From assembly GCA_015060535.1 (NCBI GenBank), contig SUYH01000015.1:1-64000 (forward strand): a DNA stretch of 64,000 nucleotides. The letters run 5' to 3'. The DNA is from Prevotella sp. GTDB taxonomy: Bacteria > Bacteroidota > Bacteroidia > Bacteroidales > Bacteroidaceae. A program made the translations under genes and the position numbers. Shown here piece after piece: positions 52,187-61,383 of this stretch (within the stretch, counting starts at the first letter, position 1; the number at the start of each line of letters is the position of its first letter). The notes under the pieces were generated by a model. It did no database searches. It saw only the letters and a list, made by a program, of their open reading frames with translations, and was not told where the DNA came from.

Positions 52187-53514
52187 GTAGGATTGTTATT
52201 TTAGGAGCAGGAGAGAGCGGTGCAGGTGCTTCCGTTCTTGCCAAGAAAGAGGGCTTTGAGGTCTTCGTCAGCGACATGTCGAAGATTCACGATAAGTATA
52301 AGAAACTGATGGACGACCACCAGATAGAATGGGAGGAAGGCCAGCATACCGAAGAGAAGATTCTGAATGCCGACGAGGTCATCAAGAGTCCGGGTATCCC
52401 TGACACAGCCCCCATGATACAGAAAATCAAGGCCAAGGGCATCCATATCATCAGTGAGATAGAGTTTGCAGGTCGCTATACCGACTCCAAGATGATTTGC
52501 ATCACGGGTTCAAATGGTAAAACCACAACAACCTCGCTCATCTATCATATCTTCAAGCAGGCTGGCTATGATGCTGGTCTGGCAGGCAACATCGGTAACT
52601 CGCTGGCCCTGCAGGTGGCTGAGGATCCACATGAGTACTACATCATCGAGTTGAGCTCATTCCAACTCGACAACATGTACGACTTCCGTGCCAACATTGC
52701 TATCTTGTTGAATATCACCCCCGACCATCTGGATCGCTATGATTTCAAGATGCAGAATTATGTCGACTCGAAGATGCGCATCATCCAGAACCAGACTCCA
52801 CAGGATGCTTTCATCTATTGGAACGACGACCCTGTGATTAAAAAGGAACTGGAGAAATACAACATACAAGCCATCCAGTACCCATTCTCTGAACTGAAGG
52901 AGAAAGGCTCTATCGGTTACATCGAAGAAGGGCAGTATAAGATTGAGCAGCCCGAGCCTTTCAATATGGAACAGGAATCGCTAAGCCTGACGGGCAAGCA
53001 CAATATCTATAATTCGCTGGCAGCAGGTATCGCCACCAACATTGCCGGCATCAAGAAAGAGGTTATTCGCAAGAGCCTCAGCGACTTCCCCGGTGTAGAA
53101 CACCGTCTGGAGAAGGTTTGTACCGTTCGTGGCGTACAATATGTCAACGACTCAAAGGCCACCAACGTCGACGCCTGCTGGTATGCACTGGAGTCGATGA
53201 AGACCAAGACCATCCTCATCATCGGCGGTAAGGACAAGGGCAACGACTACGACCCCATCAAGCCGCTGGTACGTGAGAAATGTGCCGGACTGGTCTACCT
53301 GGGTGCTGACAACCAGAAGTTGCACGACAACTTCGACGCACTGGGCATTCCCGTTCGCGACACCCACTCTATGAAGGAGTGCATCGAGGCTTGTTATGAG
53401 ATGGCAGAACCAGGCATGACGGTGTTGCTCTCACCCTGTTGCGCCTCTTTCGACCTCTTCAAGAACATGGAGGATCGTGGCGAGCAGTTTAAGGAACTTG
53501 CAAGAAATCTATAA
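52183..53514 (+). CDS. murD: UDP-N-acetylmuramoylalanine-D-glutamate ligase
   Basis: A 443-residue Mur ligase adding D-glutamate to UDP-MurNAc-L-alanine. The N-terminal Rossmann region (RIVILGAGESGAGASVLAKK) binds the UDP part. The ATP loop is CITGSNGKTTTTSL near 107-120. IIELSSFQLDN, NDSKATNVDACWYAL, GGKDKGNDY and the C-terminal SPCCASFDLFKNMEDRG are all typical. Translation is coupled to mraY by a four-base overlap, and ftsW follows 6 nt later. Confidence 0.97.
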   Translation: MSRIVILGAGESGAGASVLAKKEGFEVFVSDMSKIHDKYKKLMDDHQIEWEEGQHTEEKILNADEVIKSPGIPDTAPMIQKIKAKGIHIISEIEFAGRYTDSKMICITGSNGKTTTTSLIYHIFKQAGYDAGLAGNIGNSLALQVAEDPHEYYIIELSSFQLDNMYDFRANIAILLNITPDHLDRYDFKMQNYVDSKMRIIQNQTPQDAFIYWNDDPVIKKELEKYNIQAIQYPFSELKEKGSIGYIEEGQYKIEQPEPFNMEQESLSLTGKHNIYNSLAAGIATNIAGIKKEVIRKSLSDFPGVEHRLEKVCTVRGVQYVNDSKATNVDACWYALESMKTKTILIIGGKDKGNDYDPIKPLVREKCAGLVYLGADNQKLHDNFDALGIPVRDTHSMKECIEACYEMAEPGMTVLLSPCCASFDLFKNMEDRGEQFKELARNL

Positions 53515-53520
53515 TGAGGT

Positions 53521-54777
53521 ATGAATAAAAAGATAGGCAGAATCTTCAAGGGCGACAAGGTCATCTGGATGGTGTTCTTCTTCCTCTGTATGATCAGTAT
53601 TGTGGAGGTCTTCTCAGCTTCCAGCGGACTGACGTATAAGAGCCAGAACTACATCGGTCCGATAGCCTACCATACCTTTACCATCGCCTTTGGTGCCTTG
53701 ATTACCATCCTCACGCTCAATATCCCCTGCCGCTACTTCAAGTTGATGACACCGTTCCTCATACTCATTACAGGACTGATGCTCATCATTGTGGCTTTAG
53801 GAGGTGGCGAGAGCACCAATGATGCCTCACGTTGGATCCGGATAGGACCGATTACCATACAGCCCTCCGAGATTGCCAAGGGAACGATTGTGCTGGTCGT
53901 AGCTCAGATTCTCAGCGCTATGCAGAACGAGAAAGGTGCTGACAGGAATGCTTTCAAATGGATCATGTGGATTACTATCCCTGCCTGTGTATTGATAGGA
54001 TTGGAGAATCTGTCGACCGCAGCGCTGCTCTTTGCCGTCGTCTTCCTCATGATGTTCATTGGTCTCGTACCTATGCGGCAGCTGGGTCGCCTGGCTGCTA
54101 TCATCATTGTCTTGGGCGTGTTTGCCGTCTCTATGATTATGATTGTAGGTCACGACAAGTCACAGGAGGAACAAGAGGTGGCGAAGGTAGAACAGGTGGA
54201 CCAGCCAAAGAAGAAGAAATCTAAGATTGAGAAGCTGCTCCACCGTGCCGACACTTGGAAAGCGCGAATCCTGAACTTTGGCAAGGACGACGTTTCGCCA
54301 CAGGAATACGACCTCGACAAAGACGCACAGGTGGCACATGCTAATATCGCCATCGTCTCCAGTGGAGTGATTGGCAAGGGACCAGGCAAGAGCACCGAGC
54401 GCGACTTCTTGTCACAGGCCTTCTCCGACTTCATCTTTGCCATCGTCATTGAAGAGTTAGGCATCATGGGCGCTGCCGCGGTGGTGTTCCTATACATCAT
54501 CCTGCTCTATCGCTGTGCACGTATCGCCAGCCGTTGCGAGAACAATTTCCCTGCTTTCCTGGCTATGGGTCTCGGCCTACTGCTGGTCATTCAGGCTACG
54601 TTCAACATGATGGTAGCCGTCGGACTGGCTCCTGTAACCGGTCAGCCACTGCCGCTCATCTCCAAGGGTGGAACGTCGACCATCATCAATTGCGCCTATA
54701 TCGGAGCCATTCTGAGTGTCAGCCGTTCGGCCAAAATGAAGAAAGAAGAAAATATCAACTCAAAAATGCGATTATAA
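53521..54777 (+). CDS. ftsW: Septal peptidoglycan glycosyltransferase FtsW
   Basis: A 418-residue SEDS-family polytopic membrane protein that polymerises lipid II at the septum with FtsI. Multiple hydrophobic helices are evident. The family signatures SRWIRIGPITIQPSEIAKG and GLAPVTGQPLPLISKGGTS are present. The large loop about 210-265 is long and lysine-rich (PKKKKSKIEKLLHRADTWK) before VVSSGVIGKGPGKST-like sequence. That loop is longer than in E. coli, as in other Bacteroidota. FtsW rather than RodA is supported by the dcw context. Confidence 0.95.
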   Translation: MNKKIGRIFKGDKVIWMVFFFLCMISIVEVFSASSGLTYKSQNYIGPIAYHTFTIAFGALITILTLNIPCRYFKLMTPFLILITGLMLIIVALGGGESTNDASRWIRIGPITIQPSEIAKGTIVLVVAQILSAMQNEKGADRNAFKWIMWITIPACVLIGLENLSTAALLFAVVFLMMFIGLVPMRQLGRLAAIIIVLGVFAVSMIMIVGHDKSQEEQEVAKVEQVDQPKKKKSKIEKLLHRADTWKARILNFGKDDVSPQEYDLDKDAQVAHANIAIVSSGVIGKGPGKSTERDFLSQAFSDFIFAIVIEELGIMGAAAVVFLYIILLYRCARIASRCENNFPAFLAMGLGLLLVIQATFNMMVAVGLAPVTGQPLPLISKGGTSTIINCAYIGAILSVSRSAKMKKEENINSKMRL

Positions 54778-54790
54778 GAAATTAAATTCG

Positions 54791-54798
54791 TAATTTTG
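54791..54798 (+). promoter_or_regulatory. Internal -7 promoter box upstream of murG
   Basis: TAATTTTG occurs in the 45-bp ftsW-murG gap, the largest gap of the cluster, 24 nt before the murG ATG. It could give extra transcription of murG, murC, ftsQ, ftsA and ftsZ. Confidence 0.55.
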
Positions 54799-54822
54799 CA
54801 AGGTTCTATAAGAGAAAGAAAT

Positions 54823-55929
54823 ATGAGTGAGTTAAGAGTGATCGTCAGCGGAGGTGGAACTGGAGGACATATCTTCCCTGCAGTGTCTATTGCTAATGCC
54901 ATCAAGGCCCTGCGCCCTGATGCTAAAATCCTGTTCGTAGGAGCATTAGGTCGTATGGAGATGCAGCGCGTGCCTGCTGCTGGCTACGAAATAAAGGGAC
55001 TCCCCATCCGAGGTTTCCTTCGTCCTCTATGGAGAATCGGTAATATCGGTGTTGGCATCGACTATCTGAAGAGCAAATGGATGGCAAAGAAGTTGTTGAA
55101 ACAGTTCAAGCCTCAGGTGGCTGTGGGTGTTGGCGGCTATGCCAGCAGTGCAGCCCTCGGAGCTGCCAATAGTCTGGGCATTCCTACCCTACTTCAGGAG
55201 CAGAACAGCTTTGCCGGACTGGCTAACAAAACGCTGGCCAAGAAGGCTGCCAAGATCTGTGTCGCTTACGAAGGAATGGAGCGTTTCTTCCCTGCCGATA
55301 AGATTATGATGACGGGCAACCCCGTGCGCCAGCAATTACTGGACACCACCATCACACACGACGACGCTGTCAAATCGTTCGGACTCGACCCCTCGAAGAA
55401 GACGGTGCTCATCGTGGGAGGCAGCCTGGGAGCCCGCACGCTGAACGAGAGCGTGCTGCAATATCTCGACCAAATTCTCGCCAGCCCCGTCCAGTTTATC
55501 TGGCAGACTGGCAAGTACTATAGTGCTGAGATCAGCGAGCGCATGAAGGACAAGCACATCCCCAACCTGATAGTCACCGACTTCATCAGCGATATGGGCG
55601 CTGCCTACAAGGCTGCCGACATCGTGGTGAGCCGTGCTGGTGCAGGATCGATCAGCGAGTTCTGTCTGTTGGGCAAGCCCGTCATCCTCGTTCCGTCACC
55701 CAATGTGGCAGAAGACCATCAGACCAAGAACGCAATGGCTCTGGTCAACAAGAAAGCTGCCATTTACGTCAAGGATGTCGAGGCATCGAAGATTCTCATC
55801 CCCCTGGCCATCGATACCGTTCAGGACGCTGCCAAGTTGCAGAGTCTGCACGAAAACATTCTTAAGATGGCGCTGCCCGACTCGGCAGACATCATAGCCA
55901 AAGAAGTGATCAAGTTAGCAAAGCAATGA
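54823..55929 (+). CDS. murG: UDP-GlcNAc:undecaprenyl-pyrophosphoryl-MurNAc-pentapeptide transferase
   Basis: A 368-residue peripheral membrane glycosyltransferase that makes lipid II from lipid I. The N-terminal glycine-rich VSGGGTGGHIFPAVSIA and GVGGYASSAA loops bind the lipid side. GGSLGARTLNESV and the C-terminal SRAGAGSISEFCLLGKPVI bind UDP-GlcNAc. The ATG at 54823 is chosen; the nine codons upstream in the open frame are leader and promoter. Its stop overlaps the murC start as ATGA. Confidence 0.96.
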   Translation: MSELRVIVSGGGTGGHIFPAVSIANAIKALRPDAKILFVGALGRMEMQRVPAAGYEIKGLPIRGFLRPLWRIGNIGVGIDYLKSKWMAKKLLKQFKPQVAVGVGGYASSAALGAANSLGIPTLLQEQNSFAGLANKTLAKKAAKICVAYEGMERFFPADKIMMTGNPVRQQLLDTTITHDDAVKSFGLDPSKKTVLIVGGSLGARTLNESVLQYLDQILASPVQFIWQTGKYYSAEISERMKDKHIPNLIVTDFISDMGAAYKAADIVVSRAGAGSISEFCLLGKPVILVPSPNVAEDHQTKNAMALVNKKAAIYVKDVEASKILIPLAIDTVQDAAKLQSLHENILKMALPDSADIIAKEVIKLAKQ

Positions 55930-57302
55930 ATATCAAGGATATTAAAGCAGTATATTTCGTAGGGGCTGGCGGCATCGGTATGAGCGCCATTGCCCGCTAC
56001 TTCCTCAAGAAAGGTCTTGTCGTAGCCGGTTATGACAAGACGCCAAGTACGCTCACCCGACAGCTGGAAAAGGAGGGCATGCTCATCCATTACGAAGAGC
56101 GTGTCGACCTGATTCCTCAGGCTTGTCAGCAGAAGGACTCGTGTCTGGTCATCTACACACCCGCCATTCCCGAGGAACATCAGGAGATGCAGTTCTTCCG
56201 CAAGAACGGTTTTGAGATACAGAAGCGCGCTCAGGTATTAGGCACGCTGACCCACGAGCACAAGGGACTCTGCGTGGCAGGTACACATGGCAAGACAACC
56301 ACCAGCACCATGTGTGCACACATCATGCATCAGAGTCACATCGACTGCAATGCCTTCCTGGGGGGTATCTCCAAGAACTATGGCACCAACTATATCCTCA
56401 GCGACTCTGACTATGTGGTGATCGAGGCCGATGAGTTCGACCGTTCGTTCCACTGGCTGGCACCATATATGACGGTGATTACCTCGACCGATCCTGACCA
56501 TCTGGACATCTACGGTACCAAAGAAGCCTATCTGGAGAGTTTCCGTCACTACACCGAACTGATCCAGCCCGAGGGAGCACTCATTATCCATCGTGGCTTG
56601 GAGATGAAAGAGAACCTGTCTGCAGGTGTGCGCCGTTACGACTACGCACTCACCGAAGGCGACTTCCATGCAGAGCATATCCGCATTGAGAATGGCGAGA
56701 TTACCTTCGACTTCATCTCCCCCATCGAGTCAGTCATGAATGTAGAACTGGGACAGCCCATTCCCATCAATATCGAGAATGGCATTGCCGCTATGGCGAT
56801 GGCTCAGTTGGCAGGCTGCACCGCCGACGAGTTGCGTCAGGGCATGAAGACCTACGGAGGCGTAGACCGTCGTTTCGACTTCAAGATCAAGAACGACCGT
56901 CTGGTATTCCTCTCCGACTATGCCCACCACCCCAAGGAGATCTATCAGAGTGCCAAGAGCATTCGTGAGCTGTATAAGGACCGTAAGATTACGGCTATCT
57001 TCCAGCCACACCTCTACACCCGCACCCGCGATTTCTACAAGGACTTTGCTGATGCACTGAGCCAGCTCGACGAGGTCATCCTGACCGAGATCTATCCTGC
57101 ACGCGAACTGCCCATCGAGGGTGTCACTTCGCAGCTCATCTACGACAATCTGAAGCCTGGCGTCCAGAAGCAGTTGATTCGCAAGGACGACGTGCTGCAG
57201 TTCATCGAGCAACGCGATTTTGATGTACTCATCATTCTGGGTGCTGGCGACTTGGACAACCAGGTGCCCGAAATCACTAAGATTCTGAACAACAAATTAT
57301 AG
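55926..57302 (+). CDS. murC: UDP-N-acetylmuramate-L-alanine ligase
   Basis: A 458-residue Mur ligase, first amino acid addition in peptidoglycan precursor synthesis. The N-terminal YFVGAGGIGMSAIARYF binds the UDP sugar. The ATP loop is CVAGTHGKTTTSTM near 118-131, followed by GGISKNYGTNY, IEADEFDRSF and TDPDHLDIY. The C-terminal domain contains SDYAHHPKEI and QPHLYTRTRDF, characteristic of MurC. It follows murG with a four-base overlap and precedes ftsQ by 9 nt. Confidence 0.97.
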   Translation: MNIKDIKAVYFVGAGGIGMSAIARYFLKKGLVVAGYDKTPSTLTRQLEKEGMLIHYEERVDLIPQACQQKDSCLVIYTPAIPEEHQEMQFFRKNGFEIQKRAQVLGTLTHEHKGLCVAGTHGKTTTSTMCAHIMHQSHIDCNAFLGGISKNYGTNYILSDSDYVVIEADEFDRSFHWLAPYMTVITSTDPDHLDIYGTKEAYLESFRHYTELIQPEGALIIHRGLEMKENLSAGVRRYDYALTEGDFHAEHIRIENGEITFDFISPIESVMNVELGQPIPINIENGIAAMAMAQLAGCTADELRQGMKTYGGVDRRFDFKIKNDRLVFLSDYAHHPKEIYQSAKSIRELYKDRKITAIFQPHLYTRTRDFYKDFADALSQLDEVILTEIYPARELPIEGVTSQLIYDNLKPGVQKQLIRKDDVLQFIEQRDFDVLIILGAGDLDNQVPEITKILNNKL

Positions 57303-57311
57303 ACCGCAATT

Positions 57312-58061
57312 ATGGCATTCAATCTGAAAAAGACCATCATCGTCACCGTCGACTTCTTCCTTGCAGTCTACCTGCTGCTGGCCATCACGGCATTCAACCG
57401 CCCTGATGAGCTGAGCAACGTATGCAGCGAGGTGAACATCGACATCCAGGACGGTGTTGTCAAGGGTTTCTTGAATGCCGGCGAAGTCAGGTCGCAGCTG
57501 CAACGGGCCAAGCTCTACCCGCTGGGCGACCCTATGGACCAGATCAGCACACGCGCCATTGAGGAGGCTCTCCGTAAGAATCCTATTGTCGAGGATGTGC
57601 AGTGCTACAAGACACAGACTGGTCGCGTGAATATCCAGATGGTGCAGCGCCTCCCCGTCGTCCGCGTCAAGGCTGATAATGGCGACGACTATTATGTGGA
57701 CGAGTATGGCAACATCATGCCCAACACCACCTATGCCAGCGACCTCGTGGTGGCTACAGGCAACATCTCGAAGAAATATGCCCAGAAGGTGCTGACCCGA
57801 ATAGGCAACTACCTCATCCACCACCCGCTGTGGCGGTGCCAGATTCAGCAAATCAACGTGCTGGCCGATGGCACCGTCGAAGCCGTTCCTAAGGTGGGCG
57901 ACCACGTCATCTATTTCGGCAATCCTGTCAATCTCGACAAGAAGTTCACCCGTCTGGAGAAATTCTACCGCTACGGCCTCAGCCATGCTGGGTGGAACAA
58001 ATACTCCTATATCAGCTTGGAGTTCAACAATCAAATCATCTGTAAGAAACGTAAATTATAA
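57312..58061 (+). CDS. ftsQ: Cell division protein FtsQ
   Basis: A 249-residue bitopic membrane protein of the divisome that connects the cytoplasmic FtsA/Z ring to FtsL and the septal synthase. A short N-terminus is followed by one membrane helix near 8-28 (IIVTVDFFLAVYLLLAITAF). The periplasmic part has a POTRA-like segment (ISTRAIEEALRKNPIVEDVQ) and an FtsQ-type beta region (INVLADGTVEAVPKVGDHVI). Sequence conservation is low in this family; position between murC and ftsA and the topology support the call. Confidence 0.92.
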   Translation: MAFNLKKTIIVTVDFFLAVYLLLAITAFNRPDELSNVCSEVNIDIQDGVVKGFLNAGEVRSQLQRAKLYPLGDPMDQISTRAIEEALRKNPIVEDVQCYKTQTGRVNIQMVQRLPVVRVKADNGDDYYVDEYGNIMPNTTYASDLVVATGNISKKYAQKVLTRIGNYLIHHPLWRCQIQQINVLADGTVEAVPKVGDHVIYFGNPVNLDKKFTRLEKFYRYGLSHAGWNKYSYISLEFNNQIICKKRKL

Positions 58062-58069
58062 GTATCAAT

Positions 58070-59524
58070 ATGATGTCAAAGGATTTTATCGTAGCTATCG
58101 AACTGGGGTCATCTAAGATGACTGGTATCGCAGGTAAGAAGAATCTGGACGGAAGCATTCAGGTGTTGGCTTGCGTCAAGGAGGACTCTACCTCTTGTAT
58201 CCGCAAAGGTGTGGTATACAACATCGACAAGACAGCTCAATGCCTGACAACCATTGTCAACAAGCTGCAGAAACAGCTGAAGACAACCATCACACAGGTT
58301 TATGTCGGCGTGGGCGGACAGTCTATTCGCTCTATTCGCAACGTAATCACCAAGGAACAGTCTGTCGAGACACCCGTCACTCAGGACATGGTGATAGAAC
58401 TGATGGATGCCAACCGGAACATGAAATATCCCGACCAGGAGATTCTCGATGCTGCGGTTCAGGAGTATAAGGTCGACTCGCAATACCAGTTGGAGCCCGT
58501 AGGCATTCCCTGTACTCGCATTGAGGGTAATTTCCTTAACATCCTGCAGCGCAAGGCATTCTACAAGAATCTGAACAGCTGTTTCGAGGCTGCCAACATC
58601 ACCGTTGCCGAGATGTATCTTGCCCCGCTGGCATTGGCCGACAGCGTGCTCACCGAGACGGAACGCCGCTCGGGCTGTGTGCTGGTCGACCTGGGTGCCG
58701 ACACCACTACCGTCAGCGTCTACTCCAAGAACATCCTTCGTCATCTGGCTGTCATTCCTCTTGGTTCCAACAACATCACCAAGGATATCGCCTCGCTGCA
58801 GATGGAAGAGAGCGATGCTGAGCGCATGAAGCTGAAGTACGGCTCTGCCTATACGGACAACAACGAGATCGACAACAATCTGAAATACTCCATCGATAAC
58901 GAGCGTCAGGTAGAGGCTCGCAAGTTCATCGAGATTGTCGAGGGACGCCTGGAGGAGATTGTTGCCAACGTATGGTGCCAGGTACCCGAAGAGTATGCTG
59001 ACAAGCTGCTGGGTGGTATCATCCTTACCGGTGGTGGTTCTAACATGACGAACATCGAGAAGGCATTCCAGAACTACACCCACGTTGACAAGATACGCAT
59101 CGCCAAGTTCGTCACCCAGACCATCACGTCGAACATCAACGAAATCAATGCCCATGATGGTATGATGAACACCGTTCTCGGACTGATGGCCAAGGGCGAT
59201 ATCAATTGTGCTGGCGACGAATACGATCCCAATGGCGACCTCTTTGCCGGACAACGCGTTTCTACGCTCGATGGCGCTACAGAACAGCGTCGTCCTCGCC
59301 AGCCGAACGAGATTCCCGCTGGTGTGGTCCGCACTGCCGATGAGATTCGTCGTGCTGAACAGGAGGCTCGCATCAAGAAAGAAGCCGAAGAGCGTGCTGC
59401 ACGCGAGAAGGCTGAAGAAGAAGCTCGCGAGGCTGCACGCATCAAGAAGGAGAACTCCTTCTGGAATAAGGCTGGCCGTTGGCTGAAGAAAGCAGCGACG
59501 GAGATTGTCAAGGAAGAAGAATAA
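58070..59524 (+). CDS. ftsA: Cell division protein FtsA
   Basis: A 484-residue actin-like ATPase that anchors FtsZ to the membrane. The phosphate-binding start IVAIELGSSKMTGIAGKK, VYVGVGGQSIRSI, the second phosphate loop VLVDLGADTTTVSVY and the adenosine motif GIILTGGGSNMTNIEKAF are all present. A long charged segment (about 420-460, RRAEQEARIKKEAEERAARE) links to a C-terminal amphipathic helix (FWNKAGRWLKKAATEIV), the membrane-targeting sequence. The linker makes it longer than E. coli FtsA. The start may be either of two adjacent ATGs. Confidence 0.96.
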   Translation: MMSKDFIVAIELGSSKMTGIAGKKNLDGSIQVLACVKEDSTSCIRKGVVYNIDKTAQCLTTIVNKLQKQLKTTITQVYVGVGGQSIRSIRNVITKEQSVETPVTQDMVIELMDANRNMKYPDQEILDAAVQEYKVDSQYQLEPVGIPCTRIEGNFLNILQRKAFYKNLNSCFEAANITVAEMYLAPLALADSVLTETERRSGCVLVDLGADTTTVSVYSKNILRHLAVIPLGSNNITKDIASLQMEESDAERMKLKYGSAYTDNNEIDNNLKYSIDNERQVEARKFIEIVEGRLEEIVANVWCQVPEEYADKLLGGIILTGGGSNMTNIEKAFQNYTHVDKIRIAKFVTQTITSNINEINAHDGMMNTVLGLMAKGDINCAGDEYDPNGDLFAGQRVSTLDGATEQRRPRQPNEIPAGVVRTADEIRRAEQEARIKKEAEERAAREKAEEEAREAARIKKENSFWNKAGRWLKKAATEIVKEEE

Positions 59525-59549
59525 GAAGTAACTAGTAAATTATTATCGT

Positions 59550-60872
59550 ATGGACAACAACATATTGCTCGACTTCGGCGAGCCTGCTAAAGAGAACAGC
59601 TACATCAAGGTGATTGGTGTAGGAGGCGGTGGCGGTAATGCCGTTAACCACATGTATCGTGAAGGCATACACGACGTGACCTTCGTACTCTGCAATACGG
59701 ACAATCAGGCACTTAACGATTCGCCCGTTCCTGTTCATCTGCAACTGGGCAAGGAAGGACTCGGTGCTGGCAATAAGCCCGAAAAGGCACGCGCAGCAGC
59801 CGAAGAAAGTCTTGACGACATCAAGAAGATGCTCAGCGACGGCACCCGCATGGCCTTCATCACTGCTGGTATGGGTGGTGGAACGGGTACTGGTGCAGCA
59901 CCCGTCATTGCACGTATCTCTAAGGAACTGGGCATCCTGACGGTAGGTATCGTCACTATCCCCTTCCGTTTTGAGGGCGACCGCAAAATCGACCAGGCGC
60001 TGGATGGTGTCGAGGAAATGTCGAAGCACGTCGATGCCCTGTTGGTCATCAACAACGAGCGTCTGCGTGAGATCTACCCTGAACTGACCGTGCTCGATGC
60101 TTTCGGCAAGGCTGACGACACCCTGTCGGTAGCCGCTAAGTCGATTGCCGAGATTATCACTGTTCACGGACTCATCAACCTCGACTTCAACGACGTGAAG
60201 ACCGTGCTCAAGGATGGTGGTGTAGCCATCATGTCTACGGGTTATGGCGAGGGCGAAGGCCGTGTTCGCAAGGCCATTGAGGACGCGCTGAACTCACCCC
60301 TTCTCAACGAGAACGACGTGTTCAACTCGAAGAAGATTCTGCTCTCCATCTCGTTCTCAGGCGGTAAGGACGGCAAGGAGTCGCTCATGATGGAGGAGAT
60401 GAACGATGTCAACGACTTCATGGCTAAGTTTGGTGACTTCGAAATCAAGTGGGGTCTGGCTGTCGACCCAGAGCTGGGCAAGAAGGTAAAGGTGACCATT
60501 CTCGCTACAGGCTTCGGCATTGATAATGTCGACGGCATGAGCGACCATATCAAGAAGATGGACCAGCAGACTGCTGCCCGTATCGCTGCTGAGCAGGAGA
60601 AGGAGGCACAGCGCGAAGACCGCCGCAACCGCTACTACGGCAACGATGGTCAGGGCAAGCGCTACAAGCGTCGTCCACATATCTTCCTGTTCCGTCCTGA
60701 GGATCTGGACAACGACGACGTCATCTCAGCCGTAGAGCAGACGCCTACCTACAAGCGTACCCGTGAGATTCTGGATAGCATCTATACGCAGGCCAATGGC
60801 GAGGATATCATGCCTCAGGCAGAGACCGCTCAGCCGTCTGGACCCATACAGGGAACCATCAAGTTCGGCTAA
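59550..60872 (+). CDS. ftsZ: Cell division protein FtsZ
   Basis: A 440-residue tubulin-like GTPase that forms the division ring. VIGVGGGGGNAVNHM starts the GTP domain, the tubulin signature GGGTGTGAAPVIA is near 109-121 and the synergy loop NLDFNDVKTVLKDGGVAIMS is near 210. After a basic linker (RRNRYYGNDGQGKRYKRR) the segment TPTYKRT resembles the FtsA-binding C-terminal peptide of Bacteroidota FtsZ. A further tail of about 35 residues follows it. It is the last gene of the cluster; its TAA overlaps the convergent yraN stop. Confidence 0.98.
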   Translation: MDNNILLDFGEPAKENSYIKVIGVGGGGGNAVNHMYREGIHDVTFVLCNTDNQALNDSPVPVHLQLGKEGLGAGNKPEKARAAAEESLDDIKKMLSDGTRMAFITAGMGGGTGTGAAPVIARISKELGILTVGIVTIPFRFEGDRKIDQALDGVEEMSKHVDALLVINNERLREIYPELTVLDAFGKADDTLSVAAKSIAEIITVHGLINLDFNDVKTVLKDGGVAIMSTGYGEGEGRVRKAIEDALNSPLLNENDVFNSKKILLSISFSGGKDGKESLMMEEMNDVNDFMAKFGDFEIKWGLAVDPELGKKVKVTILATGFGIDNVDGMSDHIKKMDQQTAARIAAEQEKEAQREDRRNRYYGNDGQGKRYKRRPHIFLFRPEDLDNDDVISAVEQTPTYKRTREILDSIYTQANGEDIMPQAETAQPSGPIQGTIKFG

Positions 60873-61231
60873 TAGATAGGAAAATCCACGATATGATCGA
60901 TGTCGGGACTTCCGTTTTCGGGGGTCCCGACTATTGTTATGGCGTCCAGCCGGATGTCGCAGCTGATGTGCTTGAATTTCACGTAATGGTTGATTGAAGC
61001 CCTCAGATTGCGCAGCTTCATATAGTCAATGGCCTCCTCGGGTTCTACAAACATACGGTTACGGCGCGTCTTCACCTCGACAAACACCATCACACTACCA
61101 TCCATAGCAATGATGTCTATGTCGCGATGTCCTGACTTCCAGTTGCGCTCCACTATCTCATAACCCTTCCGTTGCAGATAGCTTGCTGCCAACTCCTCGC
61201 CCCATGCTCCTAATTCATTGTGTGCTGCCAT
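60869..61231 (-). CDS. YraN family (UPF0102) nuclease-like protein
   Basis: A 120-residue protein of the YraN/UPF0102 family, which has a Holliday-resolvase-like endonuclease fold and no settled role. The start is set at MAAHNELGAWGEELAASYL, the family's normal beginning. The longer open frame upstream would add 52 non-homologous codons running through the promoter. The nuclease-like core is GHRDIDIIAMDGSVMVFVEV with Asp, Asp, Glu and Lys. The -7 box ends 7 nt before the ATG, so the mRNA is probably leaderless. The gene is convergent with ftsZ. Confidence 0.9.
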   Translation of the reverse strand: MAAHNELGAWGEELAASYLQRKGYEIVERNWKSGHRDIDIIAMDGSVMVFVEVKTRRNRMFVEPEEAIDYMKLRNLRASINHYVKFKHISCDIRLDAITIVGTPENGSPDIDHIVDFPIY

Positions 61232-61238
61232 AACGATG

Positions 61239-61246
61239 CAAAAGTA
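61239..61246 (-). promoter_or_regulatory. -7 promoter box of yraN, nearly leaderless
   Basis: The - strand reads TACTTTTG, then CATCGTT, then ATG, so only 7 nt separate the box from the start codon. Confidence 0.65.
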
Positions 61247-61281
61247 ACAAGTTTTCCCGTCATTACCAAACTTTCTATCAG

Positions 61282-61340
61282 AATAATGCCCGCTTATTTC
61301 AGAATAACCCAAGGTTATTTTCCAATAACCCCCGCTTATC
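61282..61340. repeat. Three AATAA-N7-TTATT palindromes with exact 21-bp period
   Basis: The units begin at 61282, 61303 and 61324. The third has its final base changed. Centres differ (TGCCCGC, CCCAAGG, CCCCCGC). Confidence 0.88.
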
Positions 61341-61348
61341 CAAAAGCC

Positions 61349-61381
61349 GAGCCGTCCGAAGAATGTCTTTGAGCCGTCCGA
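61349..61381. repeat. Two 11-bp direct repeats with 22-bp period
   Basis: GAGCCGTCCGA occurs at 61349-61359 and 61371-61381. Confidence 0.9.
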
Positions 61382-61383
61382 GG

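Noticed and set aside
58109..59254. A 381-codon frame on the - strand
   Set aside because: It is fully antisense to ftsA; long open antisense frames are common in genes with this codon bias.
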